NCBI GenBank assembly: GCA_023386795.1
Contig: JAEWJB010000165.1
Span: 1 to 35,277 of the forward strand
DNA: 35,277 bases
DNA from: Pseudomonadota bacterium
GTDB lineage: Bacteria > Pseudomonadota > Gammaproteobacteria > Xanthomonadales > Xanthomonadaceae
Direction: 5' to 3'
The translations under genes were made by a program, and so were the position numbers. Within the stretch, counting starts at the first letter, position 1, and each line of letters begins with the position of its first letter. Positions 17,880-25,276 of this stretch are shown here, piece after piece. The notes under the pieces were generated by a model that worked only from the letters and a program-made list of their open reading frames with translations, ran no database searches and had not been told where the DNA came from.

Positions 17880-18509
17880 TCACGGCAGCGGCGACTGCCG
17901 CGATGCGAGCGGCCCGGCGTCCGCGCGCAGCGGGGCGACCAGCCGCTTCATGCCCCGCCACAGGGTCCGCCAGACCCACCACACCAGCAGGGCACCCAGC
18001 AGGCTCGCCCCGACCACCACCAGCAGCGCCAGCCACGGGTGGGCCAGTGCCAGCGCCAGGCTGGTGGTCACCACCGCGTCCTCGGCCACGGAAGCCACCC
18101 AGTTGCTGGCCGGTTCGGGCGAGGTATTGAGCAAGGCGCGCGAGCCCGCCTTGAGCACGTGGCTGGTGAGCGCCACGCCCGCGCCGGCCACCAGGGCGCC
18201 GGTGCCCAGCTGCCCGTCGGGGGAGAGCGTGGCAGCGGCAAGGAAAGCCCCCGCCGGGACGCGGGCCAGCGTTTGCAGCAGGTCCCAGACCGAATCGACG
18301 CCGGGAATCTTGTCGGCGAAGAATTCCGCCACCGCCAAGGCGCCGGAGGTCCCGAGCACCCACCACGAGGTGGTCGCGTGCAGCGCGGGCGGCAGGTCCA
18401 CCCAGCCCAACGCGCCTGCCAGGCCGATGCCGAACACCGTCAGGTAGACCCGGATGCCCGCCAGCCAGGCGAGCAGGATGCCGATGACAAACAGGTGGGC
18501 CTCGTTCAT
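17880..18509 (-). CDS. DUF4126 family membrane protein
   Basis: This 209-residue protein has about five hydrophobic segments. The first carries GIRVYLTVFGIGLAG, and the FFADKIPGVDSVWD motif (about 63-76) marks the DUF4126 family, whose function is unknown. The C-terminus is basic and cytoplasmic-looking. It lies 40 bases upstream of the REC-GGDEF-EAL gene on the same strand, so the three minus-strand genes may form one transcript, although a functional link is not shown. The ATG at 18509 has GGAG about 9 bases before it. It is divergent from the bactofilin module across 143 bases that show no clear promoter. Confidence 0.85.
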   Translation of the reverse strand: MNEAHLFVIGILLAWLAGIRVYLTVFGIGLAGALGWVDLPPALHATTSWWVLGTSGALAVAEFFADKIPGVDSVWDLLQTLARVPAGAFLAAATLSPDGQLGTGALVAGAGVALTSHVLKAGSRALLNTSPEPASNWVASVAEDAVVTTSLALALAHPWLALLVVVGASLLGALLVWWVWRTLWRGMKRLVAPLRADAGPLASRQSPLP

Positions 18510-18652
18510 GCCGCATGCTCCGCAGGGATGGCGCGGCCACTATCGGGCAAGCGTGCCAGGGGCGCCAGCGCCCCGGCGGCACCATCTGGCACACTAGCCT
18601 GCCGCTCCTACAGGATGTCCGCGCCGGCTCCCGGGCCTGGTGCTTCCCTCCG

Positions 18653-19396
18653 ATGAATCGACCGGTACCCCGCATACAGATCGTCCGCCACGGATCGTCT
18701 TCCTCCCGCCGTATTGCGTGGGGGGTGGTGATCGTGGTCGGCCTGCTGTGGCTGCTGTCGCTAGGCGGCATGTGGTTGCTCGCCAGCCGGCTGGCCGCGC
18801 CCGAACTGGGGCAGGCCCAGGCCGAGCTGCGCGCCAGCCAGCGCCAGGCGGCCGACCTGCAAGCGCAGATCCAGGGCCTGAAGCAGCGCCAGGTCAACCT
18901 GGCGGTGTCCGACCAGATCAGCCGCGCCGCCAACAACGAGGTCCAGGCCTCGCTGGCCGAGCGCGACGAGCAGATCGCCGCGCTGCGTGCCGATGTCGCC
19001 TTCTACGAGCGGCTGGTCGGCGCGACCAGCCAACGCAAGGGGCTCAACGCCCACTCCATCGAGTTCACCCCCGAGGCGGGCGGCACCTGGGCCTATACCG
19101 TGGTGCTGACGCAGAACCTGAACCGCGGTGCGATCAGCGAGGGCCAACTGCGCTTTGCCGTGGAAGGCGTGCGCGCCGGCAAGCTGACCACGGTCAGCTG
19201 GAACGAGCTGCACCAGAAGGCCGACGTGGCCGGACAGCCTTATTCGTTCAGGTATTTCCAGCAATTGACCGGCAGCGTGATCCTGCCCAAGGATTTCACC
19301 CCGCAACGTGTGCGAATCTCGTTGACCGGCGGTGGGGCGCCGGTCAACCAGACATTCGATTGGAAGAGCGCCGCCACTGCGGCCTCAGGGGAGTAG
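18653..19396 (+). CDS. Membrane-anchored coiled-coil protein (DUF6776-like), bactofilin partner candidate
   Basis: This 247-residue protein has a short basic cytoplasmic N-terminus, one transmembrane helix (about 22-46), a Gln/Ala-rich coiled coil (50-125) and a C-terminal domain rich in beta strands (about 135-240). The arrangement and sequence resemble the DUF6776 family found next to bactofilin genes in gamma- and betaproteobacteria; this family name is from memory and moderately sure. The stop is two bases before the bactofilin start. The frame is open upstream to 18515, but ATG at 18653 begins the natural membrane-protein N-terminus. A structural link between the membrane and bactofilin filaments is an inference. 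Confidence 0.75.
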   Translation: MNRPVPRIQIVRHGSSSSRRIAWGVVIVVGLLWLLSLGGMWLLASRLAAPELGQAQAELRASQRQAADLQAQIQGLKQRQVNLAVSDQISRAANNEVQASLAERDEQIAALRADVAFYERLVGATSQRKGLNAHSIEFTPEAGGTWAYTVVLTQNLNRGAISEGQLRFAVEGVRAGKLTTVSWNELHQKADVAGQPYSFRYFQQLTGSVILPKDFTPQRVRISLTGGGAPVNQTFDWKSAATAASGE

Positions 19397-19398
19397 GC

Positions 19399-19833
19399 AT
19401 GTTCGGAAACAAATCCAACCGGGGCGACCAGACCGTGGTCGATACCCTGATCGGTCCGCAGGTGGTGATCCGGGGCGACCTGGTCTTCAGCGGCGGGCTG
19501 TACATCGAAGGGCGCATCCACGGCAAGGTGATCGCCGAGGACGGCAGCCCGGCCATGGTGACGCTGGCCGAGCAGGGCCGCATCGAGGGCGAAGTGCGTG
19601 CCCCGGTGGTCATCATCAATGGCCAGCTGGACGGCGACGTGCATGCCGGCGAACGCGTCGAGCTGGCGCCCAAGGCCCGCGTGCAAGGCAACGTGCACTA
19701 CCAGGTCGTGGAGATGAGCGCCGGCGCCCAGCTCACCGGCCGGCTGATCCACGCCACCGCGACGGCCGCGCCGCCGGCCCCGGGCGAGGCCAGCGTGCCG
19801 GTCGGCGTGACCCTGGCGGCCGTCAACGGCTGA
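19399..19833 (+). CDS. Bactofilin (polymer-forming cytoskeletal protein)
   Basis: Bactofilins form nucleotide-free filaments at the membrane and organise envelope growth or appendages. The 144-residue chain has the N-terminal TLIGPQVVIRGDL start and successive right-handed beta-helix repeats with regular Gly spacing (GLYIEGRIHG, GRIEGEVRAP, GQLDGDVHAG, ARVQGNVHY, AQLTGRL). A disordered Ala/Pro-rich tail follows. AGGGGAG precedes the ATG. It lies two bases after the coiled-coil membrane protein and 86 bases before erpA. There is no M23 peptidase gene beside it, which is a common partner elsewhere. Confidence 0.95.
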   Translation: MFGNKSNRGDQTVVDTLIGPQVVIRGDLVFSGGLYIEGRIHGKVIAEDGSPAMVTLAEQGRIEGEVRAPVVIINGQLDGDVHAGERVELAPKARVQGNVHYQVVEMSAGAQLTGRLIHATATAAPPAPGEASVPVGVTLAAVNG

Positions 19834-19919
19834 ATCCGGGCCGGTACGTGACGTGGCGTCGAACGCTGCGTCCGGCCGGCCGCCTTGAATCGGAAGCCGC
19901 CGGGCCCCATCCTGCCCGC

Positions 19920-20306
19920 ATGACCACGCTTGTTTCCCTTCCGGGTGCCGCGCCCGCCCCGGACTACCAGTCGCTGGACCGGCCGCTGAACTTCACCGGT
20001 GCCGCCGCGGCCAAGGTGCGCGAACTGATCCAGGACGAGGGTAACGCCGAGCTGGCGCTGCGCGTGTACATCCAGGGCGGCGGTTGCTCGGGTTTCCAGT
20101 ACGGCTTCGAGTTCGACGAAAACCGCGCCGAAGACGACCTGGCGGTGGCGACCGACGGCGTCACCCTGCTGGTGGATCCGCTGAGCCTGCAGTACCTGAT
20201 GGGCGCGGAGGTCGATTACACCGAGAGCCTTACCGGGGCTCAGTTCGTCATCCGCAATCCCAATGCCAAGACCACCTGCGGCTGCGGCAGCAGCTTCAGC
20301 GTCTGA
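19920..20306 (+). CDS. erpA: Iron-sulfur cluster insertion protein ErpA
   Basis: ErpA is an A-type carrier that delivers Fe-S clusters to apoproteins, including enzymes of isoprenoid synthesis. The 128-residue chain keeps the three cluster cysteines C56 (GGGCSG), C120 and C122 (CGCG). The short N-terminal extension compared with Escherichia coli ErpA is normal for this order. ErpA was preferred over IscA because of the LNFTGAAAAKV start and the VDYTESLTGAQFVIRNPNA stretch. No isc or suf genes are present. A strong terminator 20 bases after the stop ends this transcript. Confidence 0.94.
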   Translation: MTTLVSLPGAAPAPDYQSLDRPLNFTGAAAAKVRELIQDEGNAELALRVYIQGGGCSGFQYGFEFDENRAEDDLAVATDGVTLLVDPLSLQYLMGAEVDYTESLTGAQFVIRNPNAKTTCGCGSSFSV

Positions 20307-20325
20307 GCGTCGCGCAAGTGAACCC

Positions 20326-20358
20326 GCAAAGGGCCGGCATCGCCGGCCCTTTGCTTTT
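20326..20358 (+). terminator. Strong intrinsic terminator after erpA
   Basis: A perfect 13-bp stem (20326-20338 with 20342-20354) with a 3-base ATC loop is followed by TTTT. It separates erpA from nudC. Confidence 0.92.
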
Positions 20359-20407
20359 ACGGCGTACGCGGTTGCGATGAAAGCGCTTTGGCGGCACGCT
20401 TGCGCAG

Positions 20408-21310
20408 ATGCCTGCATCGATTCCGACCTTCTCCGGCTTCGCCTTCGTCGCCCAGCCGCTCGACCGCGCCGATCCGCTGCGCGATGACCCCGACGCCCTT
20501 GCGCGGCTCTGGCCGCAGGCGCGCGTCCTGGTCCTGGACGCGGAGGGCCTGGCCTACGCTGACGAACACGGTCAACCGGCGGACCTGACGGGCGCCGATA
20601 TCGGCCCGGCCCCCGGCACGGCGATCTTCCTCGGCCTGGCCGGCGAGCAGGCGTGGTTCTGCGTGGATGCCACGCAGGTGACCGTCGAGGCTCCGGGTCG
20701 CATCGACCTGCGTCGCGCCGGCGCCGAATGGCCGGGTGCACTTTCCACCACCTTCGCCTATGCCCGTGGCATGTCCTGGTGGCAGGCGCGCACGCGTTTC
20801 TGCGGCGTGTGCGGGGGCCCCATCGCCTTCCGCCGAGCGGGTTTCATCGGCCATTGCGCGCAATGCGGCAACGACCACTATCCGCGTGTGGACCCGGCGG
20901 TGATCGTCGCCGTCAGCGACGGCGCGCGCCTGCTGCTCGGTCGCCAGGCCAGCTGGGCGCCGCGCCGCTATTCGGTGATCGCCGGTTTCGTCGAACCGGG
21001 TGAGTCGCTCGAGCAGACCGTCGCGCGCGAAGTCCACGAGGAAACGCAGGTCCGCATCGATGCCTGCCAGTACCTGGGCGCGCAGCCGTGGCCATTCCCC
21101 GGTGCATTGATGCTCGGCTTCCGTGCGCAGGCCGACGGCGCGCAACAGCCGCAGGTGGATGGCGAGCTGGAGGACGCGCGCTGGTTCACCCGCGAAGAGG
21201 TCGGCGCCGCCCTTGCCCGCGACGGACATGACGATGGCGCGGGCCTGCTGCTGGCACCGTCGATCTCCATCGCCCGCGCCCTGATCGAAGACTGGTACCA
21301 CCGAGGCTGA
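20408..21310 (+). CDS. nudC: NAD(+) diphosphatase / NADH pyrophosphatase NudC
   Basis: NudC hydrolyses NAD(H) and removes NAD caps from RNA. The 300-residue protein has an N-terminal domain, a zinc ribbon (C132, C135, C150, C153), a Nudix box starting at G193 with E199, R207-E208 and E211-E212, and the NudC hallmark QPWPFP (226-231). One oddity is that the usual Gly near the end of the Nudix box (EExG) is Gln214. The ATG lacks a clear Shine-Dalgarno sequence; the start agrees with the family's N-terminus only approximately. It lies 69 bases upstream of ampE on the same strand. Confidence 0.93.
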   Translation: MPASIPTFSGFAFVAQPLDRADPLRDDPDALARLWPQARVLVLDAEGLAYADEHGQPADLTGADIGPAPGTAIFLGLAGEQAWFCVDATQVTVEAPGRIDLRRAGAEWPGALSTTFAYARGMSWWQARTRFCGVCGGPIAFRRAGFIGHCAQCGNDHYPRVDPAVIVAVSDGARLLLGRQASWAPRRYSVIAGFVEPGESLEQTVAREVHEETQVRIDACQYLGAQPWPFPGALMLGFRAQADGAQQPQVDGELEDARWFTREEVGAALARDGHDDGAGLLLAPSISIARALIEDWYHRG

Positions 21311-21379
21311 CGGCGGCGGCGCCTTGCCTCATCATCGGCCCTGCATCAACGGCCTCGTCGATCCAGGAGACCCCCGCCC

Positions 21380-22273
21380 ATGTTCACCGCTCTGGTTGCC
21401 GTGATCGTCGCCCTGGCGCTGGGCCATATCGCCCCGGCGCAGGTGGCGCGGCTGCGCCATTTCGGCTGGTTCTCGCATTGGCTGGACTGGCTGGGCGAGC
21501 AGTCGCGCGGTGGCGGTCCATGGCACGGGCGCTATGGCGCGGCGATCGCGTTGTTGCCGCCGCTGTTGCCGGTGCTGCTGCTGCAATGGCTGCTGCGCGG
21601 CCACGCCTATGGCTTGCCCTCGTTGCTCTACGGGGTGCTGGTGCTGGCCTGGACCTGGGGCCCGCGCGACCTGGACCGCGATGTCGAAGCCGTGATTGAT
21701 GCCGACGACCCGGCCTCACGCCGCGCGGCGGTCTCGCACCTGCAGGCGGCCGGCGGCAGCCTGCACGAAGACGCGCCATCGCTGGTGGAGGCGGTGGTCC
21801 TCAACGGCCTGCGGCGCTGGTTCGGCGTGTTGTTCTGGTTCCTGCTGCTCGGCCCGTTCGGCGCGGTGCTGTACCGCCTGCTTGTGCTGATGGTCGAAGG
21901 CCCGCTCAGTGGCAAGCTGCCTCCGGCGCACGAGCGCGGCGCGCACACGCTGCTCGCCGCGCTGGAATGGCCGGTGGCGCAGCTCATCACGCTGTCGATG
22001 GCGCTGGTGGGGAATTTCGACACGGTCTACCGCGCCTGGCGCGCCGCGCACGGCAACCGCTGGGCGCTGGAGCCGGCGTTCCTCGGTGCGGTGGCGCGGG
22101 CGAGCGTGCGCGCCGAACTGCGCGAGGAAGCGCACGACTACACCGATGCCGGCCTGGTGCCGGTATGGCGTCGCCTGCCGGAAGTGCGCGATGCGATGAG
22201 CCTGGTGTGGCGGGTGCTGCTGCTGTGGATGGTGGTGCTGGCGCTGCTGGTGATCGCCGGCTGGGTGGGGTGA
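21380..22273 (+). CDS. ampE: AmpE-type membrane regulatory protein
   Basis: This 297-residue inner-membrane protein is of the AmpE family, related in fold to CobD/CbiB. Hydrophobic segments lie near 1-18, 53-90, 145-180, 195-212 and 270-297. The motifs WTWGPRDLDRDVEAVI (about 91-106) and EAVVLNGLRRWFGVLFWF are characteristic. In enterics AmpE is encoded with the amidase AmpD and has been linked to beta-lactamase induction. No ampD lies beside it here, so that role is open. AGGAGA stands 9 bases before the ATG. Confidence 0.87.
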   Translation: MFTALVAVIVALALGHIAPAQVARLRHFGWFSHWLDWLGEQSRGGGPWHGRYGAAIALLPPLLPVLLLQWLLRGHAYGLPSLLYGVLVLAWTWGPRDLDRDVEAVIDADDPASRRAAVSHLQAAGGSLHEDAPSLVEAVVLNGLRRWFGVLFWFLLLGPFGAVLYRLLVLMVEGPLSGKLPPAHERGAHTLLAALEWPVAQLITLSMALVGNFDTVYRAWRAAHGNRWALEPAFLGAVARASVRAELREEAHDYTDAGLVPVWRRLPEVRDAMSLVWRVLLLWMVVLALLVIAGWVG

Positions 22274-22279
22274 GCGGGC

Positions 22280-22693
22280 TCAGCCCGGCGCCAGCGCGGT
22301 GAACGGGAACCACGGCAGGTTGCGCGCGATCCAGTAGGCGGGCAGCAGCACCAGCCAGAAGTTCGGCCGCGACACGACCGAGACGACGGGCGCGAACCAG
22401 CGTGCGCGCCAGCCGTGCTTCCACGCCAGCAGCCCGGGTACCAGCAACAGGCCGGTCATCACCAGCGGGTTCATCGCGAACGCGCGGCCGATGTCCAGGT
22501 GCACCAGTGCGTGCAAGGCGCGCGTCAGCCCGCAGCCGGGGCAATAGAAACCTGTCAATGCGCGGAAGATGCACGGCGGGAACGGATTGCCCGCCACGTT
22601 GGGATCGTAGTGCAGCAGCATCCACACGCCGAAGGCGGCCACTGGCGTGGCCGCCATCAGCATCCAGCCGTAGCGGGCCGGCAGGGCGGTCAC
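22280..22693 (-). CDS. DUF2752 membrane protein
   Basis: This 137-residue protein has three or four hydrophobic segments. The motif GFYCPGCGLTRALHALVHLD (about 50-69) marks the DUF2752 family, whose function is unknown. A second Cys lies just upstream (PPCIF). The frame is open much further upstream, but GTG at 22693 overlaps the stop of the CD225-like gene in a GTGA arrangement, the normal sign of coupling, and gives a typical family length. It is convergent with ampE, with six bases between the stops. Confidence 0.85.
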   Translation of the reverse strand: MTALPARYGWMLMAATPVAAFGVWMLLHYDPNVAGNPFPPCIFRALTGFYCPGCGLTRALHALVHLDIGRAFAMNPLVMTGLLLVPGLLAWKHGWRARWFAPVVSVVSRPNFWLVLLPAYWIARNLPWFPFTALAPG

Positions 22694-23022
22694 GACATCT
22701 GCTGCATCTGCTGCATCGCGTCCAGGTAGCCCTGCGCGCCGCCGACGGCCAGCCACACGATGTTGATGATCAGGCCCACGATGGCCAGCGCGGTGGCGAC
22801 CCAGCACCAGGTCTTGGCGTTGGCCGACGCGCGGCGGGCGCCGTCCAGGTCGCCGGCGGCCAGCGCGCTGTTGACCTTGGAGGCGTAGACGATCGCCACG
22901 ATGCCCAGCAGGCCCACCGGGCAGCACAGGCAGGTGGCCAGCACGGTCGAGATGATCGACCAGGCCAGGTAGTTGGGTATTGGCTGCGCCGGCGGCGGGG
23001 CGATGGGCGGAACTGCACTCAT
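22690..23022 (-). CDS. CD225/dispanin-like small membrane protein
   Basis: This 110-residue protein has a Pro-rich N-terminus (about 1-16), a first membrane segment with CLCCPVGLLGIVAIVYASKV (about 32-51), a polar loop with NSALAAGDLDGARRAS and a second membrane helix (74-92). It ends in a Gln/Met-rich tail. This is the layout of bacterial CD225/dispanin proteins, relatives of eukaryotic interferon-induced IFITMs; their bacterial role is unknown. AAGGAG lies 8 bases before the ATG. It overlaps the DUF2752 gene by four bases, and the two often occur together in bacteria as far as I recall. Confidence 0.85.
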   Translation of the reverse strand: MSAVPPIAPPPAQPIPNYLAWSIISTVLATCLCCPVGLLGIVAIVYASKVNSALAAGDLDGARRASANAKTWCWVATALAIVGLIINIVWLAVGGAQGYLDAMQQMQQMS

Positions 23023-23227
23023 GGGACGACTCCTTCGGGTGGTGGTGTTTCAGCGCCGGACGGGCCGGCGAGGGCCGGGGGGCGAGCGTGCGACTCCACC
23101 GGGAAATCCCAGCAGGCGTCCTGCATGCCGCTCCCCCGAAGCGGCTTCCTTGTGGCGGCCGCCCTGGCGTCCGCATGGGGCAAGGGTAGCGGCGTGGACA
23201 TGGCTTGGAAAGCGTGCGGTGCCCTGC

Positions 23228-25120
23228 TCAGGCCAAATCGCCGCGCAGCGCACGCACCTGCGCTTCCAGTGCCGGCGCGTCCACGTCCTGCGGATCCAGC
23301 GGCGGCGCGGCAATCACCTGCACGTGCGCGCGGAAGCGCCGCGGCACGCGCATGCGGCCCAGGCGCGTATCGCGGCGGCTCCACATGCTGCTCCACATGC
23401 CGCGCAGCGCCATCGGCACCACCGGCACCGGGCGGCGTTCCAGGATCTTCTCCACGCCGCTCTTGAACGGGGCGATCTCGCCGTCGCGGGTCAGCGCGCC
23501 TTCCGGGAAGATGCACACCAGTTCGCCTTCGGCCAGCGCGGCATCGATCTCGTCGAACGCGCGCTGCATCAGCGCCGGGTCCTCGCGCGCGCCGGCGATC
23601 GGGATCGCCTTGGCGGTACGGAAGATCCAGCGCATCACCGGGATGTTGAAGATCTTGTAGTACATGACGAAGCGCACCGGCCGCGGCACCGTCGCCGCCA
23701 GGATCAACGCGTCCATGTAGCTGACGTGGTTGCACACGATCAGCGCGGCGCCCTCGTCGGGCACGTTCTTCTCGATGCCGTGCAGCTCCAGCCGGTACAG
23801 CGTGCGTACCAGCAGCCAGCTGAGGAAGCGCATCAGGAATTCGGGGACGATGGTGAAGATGTAGATCGCCACGATGGTGTTGGCGATCGCCAGCGCCAGG
23901 AACACCTGCGGGATCGTCCAGCCCAGCCAGCGCTGCACCGCGATGCCCACCACCGCAGCCACCACGATGAAGAGCGAGTTCTGTATGTTGAGCCCGGCGA
24001 TCACGCGCGAAAGTTCTGCACGTGGCGTGCGGCTCTGGATCAGCGCGAACAGCGGTACCACGAAGAAGCCGGTGAATACCCCGATGCCGAGCAGGTCGAA
24101 CATGATGCGCATGCTGCCGGGCTGGTGTACGAAGCCGACCACGTCCAGCCCCGCCGCCAGCGCCTGGCCGGGCCGGGCGAAGTAGAGGTCGAGCATGAAG
24201 GCGCTGATGCCGAATGCGCCCAGCGGCACCAAGCCGATTTCCACCGTGCGCCCGGAGAGCTTCTCGCACAGCAGCGAACCACTGCCGGTGCCGATGGAAA
24301 ACAGCGCCAGCGCGAACACGTACAGTTCCGGCCGCCCGCCGAGGTTGAGCTCGGCATAGCCCGGCAACTGCGCGGTGATCACCGTGCCGACAAACCAGAA
24401 CCACGACACGCCCAGGATCGCATTGCGTACCGCCAGCTGGCGGCGGGTCAGGCGCATGATGGCCAGTGATTCGGGGATCGGGTTCCAGTTGATCTTCAGA
24501 TCCGGTGCGCCAGCTTCCACGCGCGGCACCCGGCGCGCCACCAGGTTGCCGGTCACCGCCAGCGCGATCACCGCCACCGCGGCCACCACGGTGCCGTGCG
24601 CACCGGCGAAGGTGAAGATCAGACCGCCGAAGATCATGCCGCACAGGATCGAGATGGAGGTGCCCATCTCCACCAGGCCGTTGCCGCCGGTGAGTTCCTC
24701 TGGCTTGAGCACCGAGGGCAGGATCGAATACTTCACCGGCCCGAACAGCGTGGACTGCACGCCGGTGCAGAACAGGGCCACCAGCAGCACGACCAGGTTC
24801 TGGGTGAGGAAACCCACCGCCGCCAGCGACATCACCACGATCTCCATCGTGGTGGTGATGACGATCAGCCGCTGCTTCTCCAGCTTCTCGGCGATCTGCC
24901 CGGCGAGGGCCGAAAAAAGGAAGTAGGGCAGGATGAACAGTGCAGGCGCCAGGTTGGTGTAGATCAGCCGCTGCGACTGCTCCACCGCCAGGAAGCCCAG
25001 CAGGCCGATGATGGCCTGGCGGTACACGTTGTCGTTGAAGGCCCCCAGGGCCTGCACGGTGAAGAAGGGGAGGAAGCGTCGCTGCTTCAACAGCGCGAAC
25101 TGGCTGTGGCCCGATGACAT
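23228..25120 (-). CDS. Fused MFS (LplT-like) transporter and PlsC-type acyltransferase
   Basis: This 630-residue two-part protein has residues 1-435 as an MFS transporter of about 12 helices that begins FLPFFTVQALGAFNDNVYRQ, as in lysophospholipid flippase LplT. Residues 440-630 are a glycerolipid acyltransferase with NHVSYMD (464-470, the HX4D catalytic pair H465/D470) and FPEG (538-541). Enteric Aas also has an acyl-ACP synthetase domain; here that third domain is absent. The likely job is import of lysophospholipids and their re-acylation (inference). AAGGAG at 7 bases supports ATG 25120, although the frame stays open far upstream in antisense to the next gene. A 205-base gap lies downstream toward the CD225-like gene. 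Confidence 0.92.
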   Translation of the reverse strand: MSSGHSQFALLKQRRFLPFFTVQALGAFNDNVYRQAIIGLLGFLAVEQSQRLIYTNLAPALFILPYFLFSALAGQIAEKLEKQRLIVITTTMEIVVMSLAAVGFLTQNLVVLLVALFCTGVQSTLFGPVKYSILPSVLKPEELTGGNGLVEMGTSISILCGMIFGGLIFTFAGAHGTVVAAVAVIALAVTGNLVARRVPRVEAGAPDLKINWNPIPESLAIMRLTRRQLAVRNAILGVSWFWFVGTVITAQLPGYAELNLGGRPELYVFALALFSIGTGSGSLLCEKLSGRTVEIGLVPLGAFGISAFMLDLYFARPGQALAAGLDVVGFVHQPGSMRIMFDLLGIGVFTGFFVVPLFALIQSRTPRAELSRVIAGLNIQNSLFIVVAAVVGIAVQRWLGWTIPQVFLALAIANTIVAIYIFTIVPEFLMRFLSWLLVRTLYRLELHGIEKNVPDEGAALIVCNHVSYMDALILAATVPRPVRFVMYYKIFNIPVMRWIFRTAKAIPIAGAREDPALMQRAFDEIDAALAEGELVCIFPEGALTRDGEIAPFKSGVEKILERRPVPVVPMALRGMWSSMWSRRDTRLGRMRVPRRFRAHVQVIAAPPLDPQDVDAPALEAQVRALRGDLA

Positions 25121-25226
25121 GCACGACTCCTTGGCGGTCGCGCGCAGCCTAGCAGGCCGATACGCGGCTCTGGAACCTTGACGGCCCGCGCCTTGCAATG
25201 CTGCATGCCGACCATGGCGGCGACGC

Positions 25227-25250
25227 TGCCGGGGCATGCCGGCATACTGT
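25227..25250 (+). promoter_or_regulatory. Inverted repeat and -10 box upstream of MFS exporter
   Basis: TGCCGG (25227-25232) and CCGGCA (25239-25244) form an inverted repeat around GGCATG. It directly abuts TACTGT-type sequence (25245-25250), a possible -10 box for the exporter gene 27 bases downstream. A repressor bound here would block the promoter. The repeat is short and GC-rich, so chance is possible. Confidence 0.35.
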
Positions 25251-25276
25251 GGCCCCCACGCGCCGTTCCCTTGCCG

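Noticed and set aside
15884..18130. 748-codon open frame on the plus strand
   Set aside because: It is the antisense shadow of the kinase and REC-GGDEF-EAL genes in GC-rich sequence; its product is His/Gln/Arg-rich with no domain.
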